Below, piece by piece: positions 23,801 through 32,872 of a DNA stretch of 43,891 bases (its first letter is position 1; each line of letters begins with the position of its first letter). Where the stretch lies: IMG/VR virus record IMGVR_UViG_3300032294_000141, positions 1-43,891 of that record. One strand, written 5' to 3'. The DNA comes from a virus. The translations under genes were made by a program, and so were the position numbers. Below the pieces are notes generated by a model, which saw only the letters and a program-made list of their open reading frames with translations, was not told where the DNA came from and ran no database searches.

Positions 23801-24024
23801 TTAATCCAGCTACTTTTGGATTTGATAGACCTTATACATATATACCACCGCCACAAAATAATTTAGCGTTAAACACACCTATTGCTGATGCGTCAAAGCC
23901 TGGCACCCCTGTTGCTGAGGCGGCCCCAGCCGCTGTTGTTACTGAACGAGCAGGTGGTTTAATGGCTGTAGATCGTAAAAAACGGGCTAAAGATAAGATC
24001 AGAAAGGGTTTAAAAGCTGCATGA
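20806..24024 (+). CDS. Large internal virion protein with three DUF4214 repeats
   Basis: The start is ATG 20806, with GTGAGG 5 bases upstream; the TTG at 20749 lies inside the previous gene and is unlikely. The protein is 1072 residues. A Gly/Ala-rich hydrophobic stretch (about 55-115, 'MVVGAGLTIASGGALTPLMA') could insert into membrane during ejection. Several GG motifs follow ('ASGGIARYRNKGKV', 'ADGGVMRYNLGG', 'YASGGIARFADGGE'). Residues about 571-725 hold three DUF4214-like units ('YEMYLGRTPSAAEI', 'LYQDQLGRAPDEGGLEYW', 'LYRQNLARNPEQGGFQYW'). The C-terminus is basic ('KKRAKDKIRKGLKAA'). Position suggests an ejection protein; the stop overlaps the next start (ATGA). Confidence 0.68.
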   Translation: MSRAAAKHLASYGRGNDTELVHMTPGEIKGLQALALAHGGSLTINPDTGLPEAGFLERILPMVVGAGLTIASGGALTPLMAAGITGAGYGLATGSVEKGLMAGIGAYGGAGLGAGLASAGTSAAVEAGGTAAVEQAVATTGQEAAKQAAGQTIAGEAAKTAALEGITLPANYAELAAQSATPQQIAGIQAQNALSGNAALQQAASQAANPLDVVRASGMGNVANSAQVVDPTVGQSVANVGRGLGELGTSAGRSAVYGSLPSGTLPAIAMTALSPDQQAASPAGYQEDEYDRRLKGYKLSPDYQAYVAPRPNPYYRPTYAAGGGVMESFDDEAGSDTVGMASGGIARYRNKGKVNVLQDYLDRQEEPVQKHLSTNVSSYMPDVGIFRDPDIDTARKDALTASMIRLGKAGKGAGIKAVALPKTSIKGLGDVRGATPEIEEAADGGVMRYNLGGYSDGGRMLKGPGDGMSDSIPASIAGKQPARLADGEFVVPADVVSHLGNGSTDAGAKKLYGMMDKIRKARTGKKKQAPAVNADKYLPIKKKASGGIAEYAEGGVVGYASGGIARFADGGEIASVYEMYLGRTPSAAEIKSWQDTNASYNTISQGIRNSPEAKTFAADKSNAKKLVTSLYQDQLGRAPDEGGLEYWSSELAKGTPLEQISQGINQSLEGQNFDTQYITSLYRQNLARNPEQGGFQYWLSEAQALGYTPKEIEAILKQAATPEQAVRKITPGEKATEMELAALEADPYGGRYKTQSIYDLLPDAVNVSDIGGRKAQFVAPVTQRPYVTNYGKDGSQWSQAVGQEILNEPQVQAAIAVARNNGTLSLAGYDALMVDLKAAKTAEQTRAALAKPQAQVVVDALYGQQIGENVNLAAAKTEAEGRQGVLTAQDPGYYQSNPVLSAAYQQAGLTVPMDYGLYKNVDTRTGQANLFTPANFQDKQRNLVNTLNRNDPYRTSYQPINRGIANMPASVQDPYSDAGLQFLYGQMMNQYAPAPPGQVNPATFGFDRPYTYIPPPQNNLALNTPIADASKPGTPVAEAAPAAVVTERAGGLMAVDRKKRAKDKIRKGLKAA

Positions 24025-24434
24025 TTGAGGTTTCCTTAGTTCCAACACAGTTTATTGATACGTGCTGGGAGCAAATAAAACCCTTTATGGAAAAAGCAGC
24101 AAAGTATACTTATGGTAGATATACAAGCGATGATATTTATGATTCAGTAGTAGAACACGATTACCAATTATGGGTTGCTTTTGACGAAACAGGCATAAAA
24201 GGTGCGGTAGTAACGAACATAGTTATTTACCCAAAACGTAAACTGCTATGTATGGCGTTTTGTGGTGGGCATGATTTAAAAGAATGGAAAGACCCGATGT
24301 TAAGTTTGTTGCAAAGATTTGCAAAAGACATGGGGTGTGATGGAATTGAAGCTACAGCCAGAGCTGGCTGGGCTAAAATATTTATTAATGATGGGTATAA
24401 ACAACATTGGGTAACTTTCGAGTTGCCAGTATAA
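24021..24434 (+). CDS. GNAT-like internal virion protein (T7 gp13-like)
   Basis: This encodes 137 residues. 'YQLWVAFDETGIKGAVVTNI', then 'RKLLCMAFCGGHDLKEWKDP' and 'GCDGIEATARAGWAKIFIND' with 'GYKQHWVTFELPV' follow the strand and helix order of an N-acetyltransferase (GNAT) fold. The A-loop 'GRxGW..f....Gy' is degenerate. T7 gp13, required for internal-core assembly, has a comparable GNAT-like fold and position. An enzymatic role on a host or phage protein cannot be excluded. Coupled to the preceding gene by ATGA. Confidence 0.7.
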   Translation: MIEVSLVPTQFIDTCWEQIKPFMEKAAKYTYGRYTSDDIYDSVVEHDYQLWVAFDETGIKGAVVTNIVIYPKRKLLCMAFCGGHDLKEWKDPMLSLLQRFAKDMGCDGIEATARAGWAKIFINDGYKQHWVTFELPV

Positions 24435-24443
24435 GGAGCAGAT

Positions 24444-26660
24444 ATGGGTAAAGGCGGCGGTAGTCCAGGTCCAAGCCAAAATACTACGGTAACTTCAAAT
24501 ATTCCTGAGTATGCGAAGCCGTATGTAACGAACATGTTCGAGGCTACCCAGCAGCAGTTATTTACTGGGAATAAGACTCCAGAAGGTGGTTTTGATATTA
24601 CTGGGTTTCGTCCATATCAGCCATACAGCGGCAACGTTAGCGACTACTATGCTGGGTTTTCTCCGCTTCAACAGCAAGCTCAATTTGATGCTGGTGCGAT
24701 GCAACAGCCAGGACAGTTTGCTTTGGGTAGTGGTTTAGCAGGTAGTGCTGGTATTCGGTCTTTAGGGGCGGCTGGGCAGTTTGCTAAAGACGTAACTAAT
24801 CCTGCCACTATGCAGTCTTATATGTCGCCATACCAACAAGGCGTTACCGATGTTGCTAAACAAGCAGCCGTTCGTGAAGCGCAAATGGCTCAGAACTCTC
24901 AAAACTTAATGTCTCCAAGACAGGGCACTTATGGCGGGGCTAGGCAAACTCTTGCAAATATGGAGCGTGAGCGTAATCTGCTGTCTAATTTGTCTAATAT
25001 CCAAACCCAAGGGTCGCAAGCTGCGTACGACAGAGCAATGCAAACCCAACAGTTTGGCGCTAATTTAGGTATGCAGGGTTATGGGCAGGCTTTGGGTGCT
25101 GGTTCGGCACTAGGTCAACTGGGTGCTACCCAACAAGGTACTGATATTGCTCGTCAAAACCAAATGGCAACAATGGGCCAGCAACAACAAGGTCTTGAGC
25201 AATCTAAGATTAACCAAGCTATCCAGGACTACGCTACGCAGCAACAGTATCCGCTTATGCAGCTCGGCTTTATGTCCAACATGTTGCGTGGCTTACCGAT
25301 GCAAGCAGCAACCACTCAATCCTATCAAGCAGCTCCATCACCGATTACGCAAGGTCTGGGTCTTTTAGCTGGTGCGGCTGGTGCTAAGCAAGCTGGTTTG
25401 TTTAAGGAGGGGGGAACTATCAAGGGTCTAGCCTCTGGTGGTGTTACAGGCTACGCTAATAGGGGTATGGTTCAGTCCAATCCTAATAGCGGAGTAGTCC
25501 AAGGCATCCGTCAAAAACTACAAATGATGCCACCTGAGCAGCTACAGCAAGTTGCGCAAACCAGTTCCAGTGAAGAAGTCCGTGCCATGGCAATAGAAAT
25601 ATTGCGTGAGAAACAGTTACGGGATCAAGCCGAGATGCAAGCCCAGCAATCTATTATGCAAGACCAGCGTAGTATGCCTACTCCTGTGTCTGAGAACGCG
25701 GGGTTATCTGCAGCTCCTGCTGGGTCTATGGATATGCTAAGTGCAGCTAGTGGTGGCATTGTGGCTTTTGCTGGTCCTGACGGTAGTGCGGTTGAGTTAG
25801 ATCCTGAAGAAGCGCAGCGCCAGCAAGAGTTCCTTGCCCGTCAGCAATATGTTGACTTTGCTAGAAAGCAGCGTGAATCCTCTGGTGTAAGTGCGCCCAA
25901 AGCAGCGCTAGCTGAGTTCTATGCTAAACAACAGGCTGAACTAGGTGACGAAAGAAAACGTGCTAGAGGTTACGATTTAATGCAGTTTGGTGTTGACCTA
26001 GCTAGCCAAGCAGGGGACTTACCTTTTGCAGTTGCTAAAGCAGGGCAAAGAACATTACCCGGAATCATATCCCGTCAAGAAACTATTAAAGGACGTGAAA
26101 GTGATATTGCCAAGGGTTTAGCCGAAGTTGCTGAAGGTGAACGCCTAATGAAACAGGGTGATATTACCGCTGCTAATGCAATGTTTGAGAAGGGTCAAGA
26201 GCGCCTTAGTAAAGAAAAGATTGCAGCGGCTAGAGGGCCTACAGATTTGATGGGCTATGCTCAAACGTATTTAGCAGAGAAAGTGGCTGAAGGGGATACA
26301 CGAGATCGGAATGTCATACTTAGAGAAGGTATGGACATTAAGAAGAGATTAGATGCCGAAGCAACAAATAGGCGTACAGATGTTGCGGCTACTACAGCTG
26401 GAGTAAATACTCTTGACAGAGCTCGTGATAACGTAGATAGCTCTTTATCTAAAAACTTTAACTCTCCAGAAAATAAACAGCTTCGTAAGCTGCAAAAAGA
26501 AGACAAGAAAAACGGCACTAATACTGCTGGGGAATACAAAAATAGCCTGTATCGCCAAGAAGAAAAACGACTGCAAGGTGGTTCTGGTGGTGGCGGTGGT
26601 GGTGGCGGTAGTAGAACTCCTTCGCTTCCGTCAGGTTTTGTACCAGATAAAAAAAGTTAA
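24444..26660 (+). CDS. Internal virion / ejection protein
   Basis: This encodes 738 residues, starting at ATG 24444 behind AAGGAG. The start 'MGKGGGSPGPSQNTTVTSNI' with 'PEYAKPYVTNMFEATQQQLF' is recurrent in podovirus-like environmental phages. The first half is Gln/Ala/Gly-rich and helical; around residues 320-350 and 435-445 are the GG motifs ('LASGGVTGYANRGMV', 'AASGGIVAFAGPDG') shared with the upstream ejection protein. The second half is charged helix ('ISRQETIKGRESDIAKGLAE'). It ends in a poly-Gly/Ser tail. Placement between the GNAT-like and giant proteins supports a core or ejection role. Confidence 0.68.
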   Translation: MGKGGGSPGPSQNTTVTSNIPEYAKPYVTNMFEATQQQLFTGNKTPEGGFDITGFRPYQPYSGNVSDYYAGFSPLQQQAQFDAGAMQQPGQFALGSGLAGSAGIRSLGAAGQFAKDVTNPATMQSYMSPYQQGVTDVAKQAAVREAQMAQNSQNLMSPRQGTYGGARQTLANMERERNLLSNLSNIQTQGSQAAYDRAMQTQQFGANLGMQGYGQALGAGSALGQLGATQQGTDIARQNQMATMGQQQQGLEQSKINQAIQDYATQQQYPLMQLGFMSNMLRGLPMQAATTQSYQAAPSPITQGLGLLAGAAGAKQAGLFKEGGTIKGLASGGVTGYANRGMVQSNPNSGVVQGIRQKLQMMPPEQLQQVAQTSSSEEVRAMAIEILREKQLRDQAEMQAQQSIMQDQRSMPTPVSENAGLSAAPAGSMDMLSAASGGIVAFAGPDGSAVELDPEEAQRQQEFLARQQYVDFARKQRESSGVSAPKAALAEFYAKQQAELGDERKRARGYDLMQFGVDLASQAGDLPFAVAKAGQRTLPGIISRQETIKGRESDIAKGLAEVAEGERLMKQGDITAANAMFEKGQERLSKEKIAAARGPTDLMGYAQTYLAEKVAEGDTRDRNVILREGMDIKKRLDAEATNRRTDVAATTAGVNTLDRARDNVDSSLSKNFNSPENKQLRKLQKEDKKNGTNTAGEYKNSLYRQEEKRLQGGSGGGGGGGGSRTPSLPSGFVPDKKS

Positions 26661-26669
26661 AATATAACC

Positions 26670-29600
26670 ATGGCTTATGAAAGCGCTACTAACCCCAAAA
26701 CAGGGGAAAAGTTGTTTCTTGTTGGCGGTGCATGGGTGCCACCCAGCGAAACAGCAACCAACCCTAAAACAGGACAACGTGCGTTCTTAGTTAATGACGA
26801 GTGGCAAGTTCTTGATACACCTAAAGCAGCCGTAGCTCCAACCCCAGTAGCAGAAGCTGCTCCCATAATTAGCCCAGAAGAGCAAGTAGCGTCTCAAGTT
26901 GGTGCTGTTTCATCACAGCCAAGCACAGGATTAACTGAGCAACAAAAGCAAAAGTTAAAAGCGGACACAGAAAAGTACGAAGCGGAAGTGCCGTTTTTGC
27001 AAAGACAACTTGATCCCCTTAAAAGGGGTGTTGCTAATTTAAAGGGTATTCTTCCAAACCTTGAAGTAACCAGTATTCAAAAAGAAATTAATGCAATACG
27101 AGAAGGCAAGACTGGTCCTCGTGATCCTGTAACGGGGGAAAGACTGCTTTTCCAACCAGAAGAAGCGGAAGCCGCAATTAAATCATTGCAAGCACGGCAA
27201 GCAGAAGCACAGAAAAAAGTAATCTCCTCGCAAACTGAAGCTAGCAAATACAGAGCTAGACCTGGAGTTGAGTTATTAAACGAAGTAACCACAGCAAAGC
27301 AAGCGTTCCAAGCGTTCCAAGCTGACCCTCTAGGCGTTATGGCTAGTGTGTCTATAGAGAGCCTACCCCAGATAGCCCCTGCCCTCGTACTAGGTGCTGT
27401 AACACGTAATCCTACTGTGGGTGCGTTGGCTATGGGTAGTACTAGCTTTGCTAGTGAGTTGTCCTCTGGGGTTATGGAGTATTTCCAAGACAACGGAATT
27501 AATACTAGAGACCCTATAGCGGTTAACAAAGCATTAAACGACCCAGCATTATTTGCTAAAGCATATGAGCATGCATTAGCACGGGGTTCTATTATTGCTG
27601 CTGCTGATACTGCCGCCGCTGGGCTAGCTAGTAAGATGCTCGTACCTAAAGGGGTAATAAAAAACCAATTTGCAAAAGAAGCGGTCAATATTGGGGTAGC
27701 CCAGCCTGTTGCGCAAATGGTTAGTGGTGCTGGTGGTGAAGCTGCTGCACAGATTGTTACCGAGGGTGAAGTTACCAAGCCAGGAAGAGTCTTATTAGAG
27801 GCTGCTGGTGAAGGCCCAACTAGCGTATTAGAAACAGCTGTATTTGGTGGGCAGCAAGCATACGAGCGCCTACCCTCTACTGTTGAGAAAAGAGAAACAG
27901 AAGCCAAGGCAGCTGAGGATCAGAAAAAGATTCTTGATAAGCTTAACGAGCCAGGTGCTATGGAGAACTTGGGTCAGCAGTTTAACGACACGGTTGAGAA
28001 GTTAAAAGCCTCAATCAATCCAGATACACAAAAACCATATACAGAGCAAGAGGCTTATGACGCCGCAGGCGATGCTATTTTGCAAGGGGGGCTATTAGAT
28101 GGAACTGAGTCAACTGTCGGTGGAACAGATCAATCAGGCGTTTCTGTGTCTGGCAAACCAAGCGAGACCGACACAGGAGTTGTTGACACTGCCGGAGGCA
28201 ACTTGGGAGCAGCTGGCGCAACTACTACTGCTATTGGAGGCGGAGAAGGAACTGAACTTGATACATTAACTGCCGAGCTAAAAACTAAGTATCCGCAGAT
28301 GACAGACGAGCAAGTAACTGCTCTTGCTACAGAAAGCTTACGTCAAAAACAAGTTGCGGATGATATGGGTACTCCCACCCCACCCCAAGATACAGTACCG
28401 CCTGAAGTTACAGATACTGCAGAAGTTACAACACCCCCAGCTCCACCAGTTACTATAGGTAAGCCAAAAGGTAGACCCAAGGCGGTCAAGACCCCTGAGC
28501 AACAAGCTGCAGCTGCTGAGTTCCGTAAACAACGCCAAGACATTGGGCGTAATGCTAGTAACGACATTAAGCGGGCTGAAAAAGTTTTAACTCAGGAAGT
28601 AGACGTAGAACAGATTATTAATAATGCTGCTAATGAAGAAGACGCAATCTCCCAGCTATCCCAATTAAAGTTGCAGCGCATAGGCGCCCTTGAGACGGCA
28701 TACCGTTTATCTATTGATTCTGACCAAAAGAATAAAACTGCGGGTAAAAAAGCTAATACGTTGCTAGCAGCAGCCGATCCCAAAGAGCTCCAAACTGCTA
28801 AGCAAATATACGAAGACAAGAAAAAAGTAGGTAAACCTAGCCGTGCAGAGATCAGCGAGTCTACTAACGGGCAAGACAACGAAGCGTTTGAGCAGTTTGA
28901 TTTTGCTAAAGGTGCGGTTAACTACATAGCTAAAAACGGTAATGCATTTGAACAGCAGTTAGCCAAGCGTATTGCACCGTTCCTTAATGGGGTTAAGTTT
29001 GTCGTAGTAGACAGCGCTGCGGATATGCCTACTCAATTCCTACAAAACAGGATGGAAGGCGCAGCGGGTTTATACGTACCCAATAGAAAGACTATTTATG
29101 TAATGCGTGAAGGTGGTATTAATAACACCGTTGTGTTACACGAAGCTTTACATGCTGCAACCGTATCTCGTATTGATGCCTACCTGCAATTAAAGCAAGA
29201 AGGCAAACCTATCCCTGCCTCCCTACGAGTTCCTGTTGTTGAGCTTATGGAGACAATGGCTGATGCTAAAGCATTGTATGACCAGCTTAAATCCGATGCT
29301 TTGTTGTTGGAAGACCTAGGACAACTTACTCCTGAGATGCTGGACATACCCGAGGATGCGTTTACTGATATTAAAGAATTCGTAGCTTATGGGCTGTCGT
29401 TACCTGCAATGCAAGAGTTTCTCCTACTTGCTCCTGGCGAGTACGCTGGCGAGGCACCTGGGTTTATTAGCAAACTATTTAATCGGTTTGTACAAAGCTT
29501 GCGTCAGCTGTTCAATATGGACGAGAAACACAAGTCTGCCCTTCAAGACTTAATTATTGTTACAAACAAATTGCTAGCTGCACCCCTACCAGAAATGGCA

Positions 29601-32600
29601 ATTGAGCCTAGTGAAGCTGTTGCTGCTAAGGCAAAAGCACCAAAACCACCTAAGGCGCCTAAGCCCCCTAAACAGCTAAAGTTAATAGAGACTTTACTTA
29701 GGAAGATCCGGCTATCTAATAGAAGCTCTGAGCTAAACGGTTCTATCGGTGAATTAATCATGCAGGTTAGGGATGCTGATGATGCTATCCGTTTGATGAA
29801 GGCTGTATATAGCTCTTTGAATGTAACTAAGTTACGTGCTGTTTTACCTACGTTTACAACAGAAGACATTACTCGTATTGCTGGGGACAAACTTAATAAC
29901 TTAAAAGTTATTAATGGCGCTGTGGATGACATGGCTGGTATGCGCACCCGCATGATCCGTGAGCTTGCTGAAAAAACACCTATCTGGGTTAACTTTAATA
30001 AAGAGCACGAAGAAGGTGGCAAGATTTTAGGTGACTTAATAAATGCTTCTACGCTGCTAGAAGTAGATCCTACTAAGTATCCTGATTCTGCTACTGCAAT
30101 GAAGAAAGATCCAAAGTTACAGCGGATTGAGAATGCTATTCTTAACCCGTCTACAGACCCTAAGACGCTACCCAATCTCAAAAAACAAAGAACTGAACGC
30201 ACTGCAGCAATTAGATTAGTGTACGAAGGCGGTGCTTTTAGCAACCCAATTACAGGTGAAAAGTACACCATGGGTGGCTGGAACCAATTAGGTAAGTTTG
30301 GAAAAGGCGAAGGACACACCATATACAAAATGGCAAAGGACAGCTACCAAAAGACCTTTGACATGCATGAAAAGTTGCTGAAAGAAAAGATTGCAGCTTC
30401 TAACGTACCTGGGGATGTTAATGATGCGTCTACTCCAAAGGGCAAACTGATTGCTGCTATTACTAAGACGTTCCAAGAAGCTAAGCAGTTAGAGGTTTAT
30501 TTCCCATTGATGCGTTTTGGTAACTTTTGGTTTAGCTTAGGCAAGGGCAAGAGTGGTGAGTTCTACATGTTTGAAAGCACTGTAGCCCGAAACAACGCAA
30601 TTGAAGCCCGTGTTGCTGAGCTAAATAAAGCTGGGGATATGCGCACCAAAGAGCAAATGATTGCTGATGGTGACTTAGACGTTGGGGACGACATTCGCAA
30701 ACTAAGAGAAAAGCACGTTGAATCTAGCGACATGCTTAAAGAAATCTTTGCAATGCTAGACCAGAACAAGATGACGGATATTGATGCTGTTAAAGACAAT
30801 ATCTACCAGATGTACTTGATGACCTTGCCAGATAAAGACATCCGTCGTAGGTTTGTACACCGTCAAGGCAAGACTGGTTTCAGTGCCGACGCACTCCGCA
30901 ACTTTATTGTCAGCCAGCACACGGCTGCTAACCAACTTGCACGTTTAAATTATGCTGACAAGATTCGTAATGGCATAGCTGCTGCGTATGCAGAAATACA
31001 ACAAAACCCAGACAAGTTAAAGCTAGCTGCAATTATTAGAGAAATAAGCACTAGGGCGTTAGAAGAAATTACTCCTAGCATCCCGGGTCAAGATATTGAC
31101 TGGAACCAAGTTGCCACAATAGGTAATAAATTTGTGTTCTATTGGTTGTTAACCTCCCCTAAATCTGCGCTAATACAGATGACGCAACTGCCGATTGTTG
31201 GCTTACCTACCCTAGGGGCTGAGTTTGGTATGGCTAAGACGTTAGCAACCGCTGCTAGATATAGTGCTTTGTGGAATAAATTTGGCACATCTAAAACAGA
31301 TGACAACGGCAACATAATTACTGAATGGGGTCAGCCTTCAATCAATGACTCTAGCTACGTCAATAAGCACCCTGATTCAGCGTACAGAAAAGTGTTAAAA
31401 GATGCTTGGAACTTTGCCAATGACAAAGATATTTTTATGTCTACGTATGCAGGTGACATGACAGCAATGTCTGAAGTCCCAAGTGGCAGGTATCAAGGTA
31501 TTGTCAGCAGAAGTACTAGAGCGGTGTTCGATGCAATGGGCGGTGCGTTCCACCATGCTGAGCGTATCTCTCGTGAAATTATGTTTATGTCTAGCTTTGA
31601 GTTAGCCTACGCTGATAGCAAACAAAAGGGTATGGATAACGAAGCTGCATTTGCTGCCGCTACTGAGAAAGCTCTAAAGCTAACATACGATTCGCTATTT
31701 AACTACACCCAGTACAACAAGCCTCGTGTGCTAAAGACCGCTGGCGGACGCTTGGCATTCCAATTCTTAACTTATCCCCTACAGATGACATCGTACTTAG
31801 TGCGTAACTTCTACGGTATGCTGCCATTCTTAAATAAAGCAGATAAAAAAGAAGCTGCTACTAAGTTCTTTGGCACATTAGGTATGACTGGTTTGTTTGC
31901 TGGTGTTACAGGCTTCCCCTTGTATAGCTTCATTATGGGTATGGCAGAGGGCATGCGTGAACTGCTACGTGACGAAGAAGACGAGGATTACGACGAGGAT
32001 GACGAGGGTAATCCCCTTGGCAAACGCAGCCTAGACTTATGGTTCAGAAACTGGTTTATTCCTACGTATTTCGGCCCTGGTAGTAACTTAGCAGACGCTT
32101 TAGGATTAGATGAAGAGCAGGCGCAAACCTTGGCTCGTGGTGTTGAGATGGGTCCAGTATCTGCATTTACCGATTTAAACATTGGCACCTCTACCTCATT
32201 GGATGGTTTGTGGTTTAGAAACGACGCTCCTGCAGAAACATCTCGTCAAGCGTTCCAAAACTTTGTGTTTAGCTTTACTGGTCCTATTGGCAGCGTAGGT
32301 GCGAACATGGCGGGTGCTTTCGATGACTTTAATAGGGGAGACCTTAATAGAGGATTTGAAAAACTTTCTCCTGCATGGCTAAAGGGCGGATTGACTGCAA
32401 TTCGTTTAGAGCGTGAGGGTGCTACTACCACCAAGGGTGATGAGCTTATGAACCCAGAGTTTTACACAACTGGTAAGTTACTTGCACAGACTTTAGGTTT
32501 TGGCAGTACAGAAGTAGCTCAAGTACAAAAAGCTAACTTCATGGCTAAGAAGATAGTCACAGAGATAAACAGAGAGAAACAAAAATTACTGAACCTCTTG

Positions 32601-32837
32601 GATGTAGCAGTGCGCCAAGATGACGACGATAAGATTGAAGGCTTATTAGACAAGATTGAAAAGTTCAATACCAAGAACGCTATGCTAGCAATTGAGGGCG
32701 AGACTATTAGTAAGTCGTTGCAGTCTCGTAGCGAACGCCGTGGCAAGTCGTATCAAGGCTTATCGGTCACTGATAAGGAAGCTCCTTTTGTCTACCCATT
32801 AGTAGAAGGCACTCGTTCTCCGCAGTACAAAGAATAA
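26670..32837 (+). CDS. Giant (2055-residue) ejection protein with HEALH zincin-like motif
   Basis: The N-terminus has a tandem motif, 'ATNPKTGEKLFLVGGAW' (residues 6-22) and 'ATNPKTGQRAFLVNDEW' (29-45). A helical Lys/Glu/Ala-rich region follows. At residues 824-828 lies HEALH in 'VVLHEALHAATVSRI', a HExxH zinc-peptidase motif, with 'IKEFVAYGLS' (Glu903) a possible third ligand. Later parts resemble 'large polyvalent protein' regions of phage ejection proteins. Near the C-terminus are hydrophobic helices ('GMTGLFAGVTGFPLYSFIMG') and an acidic cluster ('RDEEDEDYDEDDEG'). Length and last position in the late arm parallel T7 gp16, but no transglycosylase motif was recognised. Proteolytic activity is inference. 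Confidence 0.75.
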   Translation: MAYESATNPKTGEKLFLVGGAWVPPSETATNPKTGQRAFLVNDEWQVLDTPKAAVAPTPVAEAAPIISPEEQVASQVGAVSSQPSTGLTEQQKQKLKADTEKYEAEVPFLQRQLDPLKRGVANLKGILPNLEVTSIQKEINAIREGKTGPRDPVTGERLLFQPEEAEAAIKSLQARQAEAQKKVISSQTEASKYRARPGVELLNEVTTAKQAFQAFQADPLGVMASVSIESLPQIAPALVLGAVTRNPTVGALAMGSTSFASELSSGVMEYFQDNGINTRDPIAVNKALNDPALFAKAYEHALARGSIIAAADTAAAGLASKMLVPKGVIKNQFAKEAVNIGVAQPVAQMVSGAGGEAAAQIVTEGEVTKPGRVLLEAAGEGPTSVLETAVFGGQQAYERLPSTVEKRETEAKAAEDQKKILDKLNEPGAMENLGQQFNDTVEKLKASINPDTQKPYTEQEAYDAAGDAILQGGLLDGTESTVGGTDQSGVSVSGKPSETDTGVVDTAGGNLGAAGATTTAIGGGEGTELDTLTAELKTKYPQMTDEQVTALATESLRQKQVADDMGTPTPPQDTVPPEVTDTAEVTTPPAPPVTIGKPKGRPKAVKTPEQQAAAAEFRKQRQDIGRNASNDIKRAEKVLTQEVDVEQIINNAANEEDAISQLSQLKLQRIGALETAYRLSIDSDQKNKTAGKKANTLLAAADPKELQTAKQIYEDKKKVGKPSRAEISESTNGQDNEAFEQFDFAKGAVNYIAKNGNAFEQQLAKRIAPFLNGVKFVVVDSAADMPTQFLQNRMEGAAGLYVPNRKTIYVMREGGINNTVVLHEALHAATVSRIDAYLQLKQEGKPIPASLRVPVVELMETMADAKALYDQLKSDALLLEDLGQLTPEMLDIPEDAFTDIKEFVAYGLSLPAMQEFLLLAPGEYAGEAPGFISKLFNRFVQSLRQLFNMDEKHKSALQDLIIVTNKLLAAPLPEMAIEPSEAVAAKAKAPKPPKAPKPPKQLKLIETLLRKIRLSNRSSELNGSIGELIMQVRDADDAIRLMKAVYSSLNVTKLRAVLPTFTTEDITRIAGDKLNNLKVINGAVDDMAGMRTRMIRELAEKTPIWVNFNKEHEEGGKILGDLINASTLLEVDPTKYPDSATAMKKDPKLQRIENAILNPSTDPKTLPNLKKQRTERTAAIRLVYEGGAFSNPITGEKYTMGGWNQLGKFGKGEGHTIYKMAKDSYQKTFDMHEKLLKEKIAASNVPGDVNDASTPKGKLIAAITKTFQEAKQLEVYFPLMRFGNFWFSLGKGKSGEFYMFESTVARNNAIEARVAELNKAGDMRTKEQMIADGDLDVGDDIRKLREKHVESSDMLKEIFAMLDQNKMTDIDAVKDNIYQMYLMTLPDKDIRRRFVHRQGKTGFSADALRNFIVSQHTAANQLARLNYADKIRNGIAAAYAEIQQNPDKLKLAAIIREISTRALEEITPSIPGQDIDWNQVATIGNKFVFYWLLTSPKSALIQMTQLPIVGLPTLGAEFGMAKTLATAARYSALWNKFGTSKTDDNGNIITEWGQPSINDSSYVNKHPDSAYRKVLKDAWNFANDKDIFMSTYAGDMTAMSEVPSGRYQGIVSRSTRAVFDAMGGAFHHAERISREIMFMSSFELAYADSKQKGMDNEAAFAAATEKALKLTYDSLFNYTQYNKPRVLKTAGGRLAFQFLTYPLQMTSYLVRNFYGMLPFLNKADKKEAATKFFGTLGMTGLFAGVTGFPLYSFIMGMAEGMRELLRDEEDEDYDEDDEGNPLGKRSLDLWFRNWFIPTYFGPGSNLADALGLDEEQAQTLARGVEMGPVSAFTDLNIGTSTSLDGLWFRNDAPAETSRQAFQNFVFSFTGPIGSVGANMAGAFDDFNRGDLNRGFEKLSPAWLKGGLTAIRLEREGATTTKGDELMNPEFYTTGKLLAQTLGFGSTEVAQVQKANFMAKKIVTEINREKQKLLNLLDVAVRQDDDDKIEGLLDKIEKFNTKNAMLAIEGETISKSLQSRSERRGKSYQGLSVTDKEAPFVYPLVEGTRSPQYKE

Positions 32838-32863
32838 AAAAGACCCCGCACTAGGCGGGGTTC
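32835..32863 (-). terminator. Intrinsic terminator between the converging arms
   Basis: ACCCCGC (32843-32849) pairs with GCGGGGT (32855-32861) across a 5-base loop. Read on the minus strand, the stem is followed by a run of six T, a classical terminator for the early arm. Read on the plus strand the downstream sequence is TTCAAG, so termination there would be weaker. It begins at the very end of the giant ejection gene. Confidence 0.82.
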
Positions 32864-32872
32864 AAGAGGATT

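Noticed and set aside
27077-27907. Long antisense frame (276 codons) within the giant ejection gene
   Set aside because: It lies fully inside a much better supported gene with continuous coding character; the product is Ser/Ala-rich shadow sequence.
29543-30328. Second long antisense frame (261 codons) within the giant ejection gene
   Set aside because: Same reasoning: shadow of the sense gene, no motif, no ribosome site.
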